From: Flabesymbios commensalis
Taxonomy: Eukaryota; Annelida; Polychaeta; Terebellida; Flabelligeridae
DNA length: 64,000 bases
Assembly (NCBI GenBank): GCA_964017125.1
Contig: OZ024905.1
Coordinates: 38,202,084-38,266,083, forward strand
Direction of reading: 5' to 3'
A program made the translations under genes and the position numbers. Shown here in pieces: positions 62,701-64,000 of this stretch (positions are counted from its first letter, which is position 1; every line of letters begins with the position of its first letter). The notes below the pieces were generated by a model. The model saw only the letters and a list, made by a program, of their open reading frames with translations, was not told the origin of the DNA and did not search any database.

Positions 62701-63052
62701 CTCCCCATATAGTCTTTGATTTCTGTCCATACATTGGGTAAAATCATCAGGAATTCTTCCTAAAGGTTATTGTGATTTTACAACCATTGCCAAAATGATT
62801 TTGATTATTACTAACATTGACATCAGGTTTATGTGTGCTCTCCATCTCCCATGTCTTAACCAGGTTCTCCACCAGCTTCTCCAGGGACCCGGCTTTGTGT
62901 TGACGTGTTTTGCCGTCCATATACGCTTGGTCGGCGATTGTGTAGTCTGGTTTTTCGTCCTTCCATTTTATGGCGGGATCATCCATGTATGACCTGTTTG
63001 GCTTCCCATCATCATCTTCAATCTGGTTGGTCACAGTACTTGTATCCATCAT
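56465..63052 (-). CDS. Pathogen-related-protein-like, SnoaL-like fold, 3 exons
   Basis: Exons on minus: 63052-62816, 59397-59181, 56718-56465, totalling 708 nt and 235 residues. Junctions: GTCAAT|GTTAGT to TTTGCCAG|GATTGG (phase 0), and CTCTCAG|GTGAGA to GTTGCAG|GTCCTC (phase 1). The protein has YTIADQAYMDGKTRQHKAGS, LVENLVKTWEMESTHK, DWGTISHGKFTISCNGGKPF, AIGNYNMMLAECPFYD, ESSHRIFKNCFPEGFPWELL, VTFTWRHWADWTGPF and KIEELEVYFDPN. These are the landmark runs of the 'pathogen-related protein' family (barley prototype of the same size), whose fold is SnoaL-like. No signal peptide or membrane segment, so probably cytosolic. The substrate or ligand is unknown. The first codon could be the ATG at 63052 or the next one. 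The gene converges on SUCO, about 6 kb apart. Confidence 0.88.
56884..56984. mobile_element. CCCAGCAAACA-type MITE in intron 2
   Basis: Left end CCCAGCAAACATGAAAC, right end GGTGTTTCCTTGG, interior with TTTGCCCAACATTAAACCAAC. Related to 57324-57432 and 23170-23275. Confidence 0.5.
57324..57432. mobile_element. CCCAGCAAACACAA palindromic MITE in intron 2
   Basis: Left CCCAGCAAACACAAGACATT and right (inverse) GCTCAGTAAACACAAAACAT, with repeated CAACGTCGGCCCAACGTCTT strings in the centre. Almost the whole element is a hairpin. A further family fragment is at about 57220-57300. Confidence 0.65.
57777..57828. repeat. Palindromic core of a decayed TTAA-type MITE
   Basis: CACCCACTTGGACGTGGTGG paired with ACAACTTCAAGTGGGT around ATAACGGTAGCGAT. 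The outer ends are too decayed to place. Confidence 0.5.
57829..58602. other. Intron 2 stretch
   Basis: No gene or repeat recognised apart from an imperfect CTCGTAC / GTACGAG inverted pair at about 58023-58064. Confidence 0.3.
58603..58695. mobile_element. 93-bp MITE with perfect 15-bp inverted ends
   Basis: TTTAAAGGGACATCT at 58603-58617 and its exact inverse at 58681-58695. The interior has two CTGTGG(C/T)(T/C)ACAGATTC-like repeats. It inserts in pathogen-related-like intron 2. Confidence 0.75.
58945..59167 (+). mobile_element. TTAA-type MITE abutting the exon 2 donor site
   Basis: TTAA at 58941-58944, left end CCCTTTCACTGCAGGG, palindrome TACGTCAGAATATGAC / GTCATATTC. Its body (GTCGTAGACCCATA, AAGGTATTCAAATG, AATGATTTCAAA) matches 38789-39033 closely. 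The right end is best placed at GGTGTAAGG, 59159-59167. The GT of the exon 2 donor is at 59180-59179, so the MITE starts 13 nt into the intron. Confidence 0.65.
59181..59397 (-). CDS. Pathogen-related-like exon 2
   Basis: 217 nt: DWGTISHGKFTISCNGGKPF, then NYNMMLAECPFYDV and FKNCFPEGFPWELLDILS. Flanked on both sides by TTAA-type MITEs (58945-59167 and 59496-59784). Confidence 0.9.
59496..59784 (+). mobile_element. TTAA-type MITE in intron 1 of the pathogen-related-like gene
   Basis: Ends CCCTTAAAGCGCTAAATTAA and GATTACCGGTGAAAGGG. The palindrome CACCCACTTGAAGTTG / CAACTTCAAGTGGGT with spacer TCTCGCTACCGCGACC lies just inside the left end. The right part (CGATTTATAGAATAAAATC, ACGACTATAGTCG) is shared with 50462-50674. 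Flanks are TCAA and ATAA, decayed from TTAA. Confidence 0.75.
60032..61350 (-). mobile_element. 5'-truncated LINE with (ATTGA)n tail
   Basis: Minus strand: HVDDTTLFSTLDVFGN (catalytic box, about 61347-61300), LELQKVADWLKLNKLSINI, an internal stop after FLGL, then an open stretch 61098-60658 with WDSHINKIASKILNIIG, MYRLKHIVPSE, GLIKPHILYGLKCWG, LQKKAMRIICSSGYLSHSEP and LNVLKIDGLFKLQLL. These are the C-terminal landmarks of CR1/Jockey-type reverse transcriptases. The 3' end is an AATAAA followed by repeats of ATTGA at 60063-60032. The copy is cut off just before the catalytic box, as is the one at 28.8-29.7 kb. It lies in intron 1, sense to the host gene. Confidence 0.9.
61351..62295. other. 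Intron 1 stretch
   Basis: It contains a third copy of the AAAGGGAC-type element at about 61598-61766 (AATTTCGTCT, CAGTTCTAGTCTATG, CATCATATGGCCATATT). Otherwise nothing recognised. Confidence 0.4.
62296..62548. mobile_element. hAT-like MITE with CAGTGGCGGATCCAG ends
   Basis: Perfect 15-bp inverted termini CAGTGGCGGATCCAG (62296-62310 and 62534-62548), followed inward by G-rich and C-rich runs. CAGTGGCGGATCCAG-like ends are widespread among hAT-derived MITEs. The flanking octamers GAAGAAAT and GCAATAAT agree at five of eight bases, compatible with an old 8-bp duplication. Confidence 0.75.
62816..63052 (-). CDS. Pathogen-related-like exon 1
   Basis: 79 codons from MMDTSTVTNQIEDDDGKP to THKPDVN. 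The hydrophilic, acidic first ~35 residues are poorly conserved; the family match starts at KPDYTIADQAYMDGKT. The donor GTTAGT is weak, but phase and the homologous join (HKxDV followed by W-containing text) support it. Confidence 0.85.
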
Positions 63053-63468
63053 CGCTGTAAAAGGCGCAAATACTTCTCATCTAATTATCATCAAGCACAT
63101 AGCGTAAATTAAAAGTGCATTTCAAGAAATCAAGATATTATAATTAGGATATTTTGTTAAATGGGCAATAAACATGACAAATATTACTTACGCTCTAAAC
63201 AAATAGTATTTTTTCATATTGTGTGTCACTCGGTAGATTTGTTTACCTTAATGACTCTATTATAGTGTGCTTCATCCCATTGTATCATGAATTAATTTAT
63301 CTTCCTTGGTGCTTAAAATTATTATTTATTTTTTTATCCACGTTACGGCCTATCTCCATTGAATCGCTGATTTTTGTACCTCGGAGCTGAACTGACTGAT
63401 TGTAGCATTGATATAATTGCATGTATCTAAACTAGCGCCAAATTATTAGTTTTTCCATAGGGTTTTTC
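63053..63468. other. Upstream region of the pathogen-related-like gene
   Basis: AT-rich. No promoter element could be assigned. Confidence 0.3.
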
Positions 63469-63540
63469 GGGGACCCTGGTGCAGTGGTTAAAGCTGTCTG
63501 CTTGGAAAATTCGGAGATCGCGGGTTCGGACCCCACTTTA
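63469..63540 (+). mobile_element. tRNA-like SINE head
   Basis: GGGACCCTGGTGCAGTGGTT resembles an A box with D-arm, and CGGGTTCGGACCCC at 63521-63534 a B box with T-arm, at tRNA-like spacing. The acceptor stem does not pair well, so a SINE head is more likely than a working tRNA. It sits upstream of the gene on the opposite strand. Confidence 0.5.
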
Positions 63541-63650
63541 GATATCATTCAAGTTTCAAAGAAAAAACTGTTTCCTCCCTGCTCACTCGCAAAGATTTAA
63601 TATTATGGTCAGCCAAAGTGCTCGAGTATGAATACGGTATATGATTTATA

Positions 63651-64000
63651 CTAAGAAGAAGGGTAAACCACCCCTTGTAAAATCGCTGCCACCCACTGAT
63701 AAATATCTGTTTCTGCAAATGCTGCGAGTACATTGTCAAGCATTATAGTGGAAGGCAGCAGATAAACAGGATGTCCCATCACTTTGTATTACTGAGTTTG
63801 GCTGGGAGTGGCTCAACAACGTCCCATCTTCTGTAATAGCAAGCGGACCGCCAGCACCTCCTGACCTAATGAAAATAGTAAGTTGTCAGTGCAAGGCTGC
63901 AGGGAAGGCTTGCTCACAAGCAAACTGCAGTTGTTTGACAACAAGTCTGTCCTGTACAACATACTGTCAGTGCGAAGGTTTCCGTGATCAGTGTCACAAT
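63651..64000 (+). pseudogene. Broken fragment of a conserved Cys-rich protein
   Basis: A frame with at least one break reads KKGKPPLVKSLPPTDKYLF, then SLCITEFGWEWLNN, SGPPAPPDLMKIVSCQCKA, KACSQANCSCLTTSLSCT and YCQCEGFRDQCHN, and runs off the window. The order LPPT, GW, PPAP, then a CxC...CxxxxCxC...C...CxC cluster is a recurrent arrangement in uncharacterised animal proteins. I do not know its function and cannot say whether it is a host gene or part of a mobile element. Confidence 0.5.

Overview
This is animal nuclear DNA: intron-rich, AT-rich and crowded with small non-autonomous DNA transposons, tandem repeats and dead LINE tails. No prokaryotic gene organisation is present. The repeat style (elements with cores of ~146-bp tandem units, like the pearl/HINE elements of bivalves, plus CR1/L2-like LINE tails) and the two gene families suggest a marine invertebrate, probably a lophotrochozoan such as a mollusc. 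That assignment is inference.

Two host genes can be reconstructed, facing each other tail to tail. Gene 1 (+ strand, CDS 17030-50412, 16 coding exons, 1290 codons plus stop) is the orthologue of SUCO/Slp1. Its product is an ER membrane protein with a lumenal SUN domain, a coiled coil and a C-terminal transmembrane segment. A tiny signal-peptide exon at 17030-17070 is separated from the rest by a ~19.7-kb intron full of repeats. All exon phases agree and the summed length is divisible by three. Gene 2 (- strand, CDS 63052-56465, 3 exons, 235 codons plus stop) encodes a SnoaL-like protein of the 'pathogen-related protein' family.

Layout: 1-2980 is the right part of a large inverted-arm element. 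3-17 kb holds minisatellites, a GC-rich island, a ~2.1-kb tandem-core element with a tRNA-derived SINE at its end, and palindromic MITEs. 17-36.8 kb is SUCO intron 1, with a 92-bp satellite, a second tandem-core element, a complete ~5-kb inverted-arm element with a nested transposon, and a LINE remnant. 36.8-50.4 kb carries SUCO exons 2-16. 50.4-56.5 kb is the intergenic stretch. 56.5-63.05 kb is the pathogen-related-like gene, whose introns hold MITEs and a LINE remnant. 63.4-64 kb has a tRNA-like SINE head and a broken fragment of a Cys-rich conserved protein.

The most interesting signal is a TTAA-targeted, piggyBac-like MITE family with about eight copies in the window. Three of them lie at sensitive points of the two genes: 21 nt upstream of SUCO exon 3, 13 nt inside intron 2 of gene 2, and about 50 nt after the SUCO stop codon, where the MITE supplies an AATAAA. 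Also notable are two nested insertions whose empty sites are preserved in the sister copy, so insertion boundaries can be read exactly. No LTR retroelement, Polinton, CRISPR array or rRNA gene was recognised.
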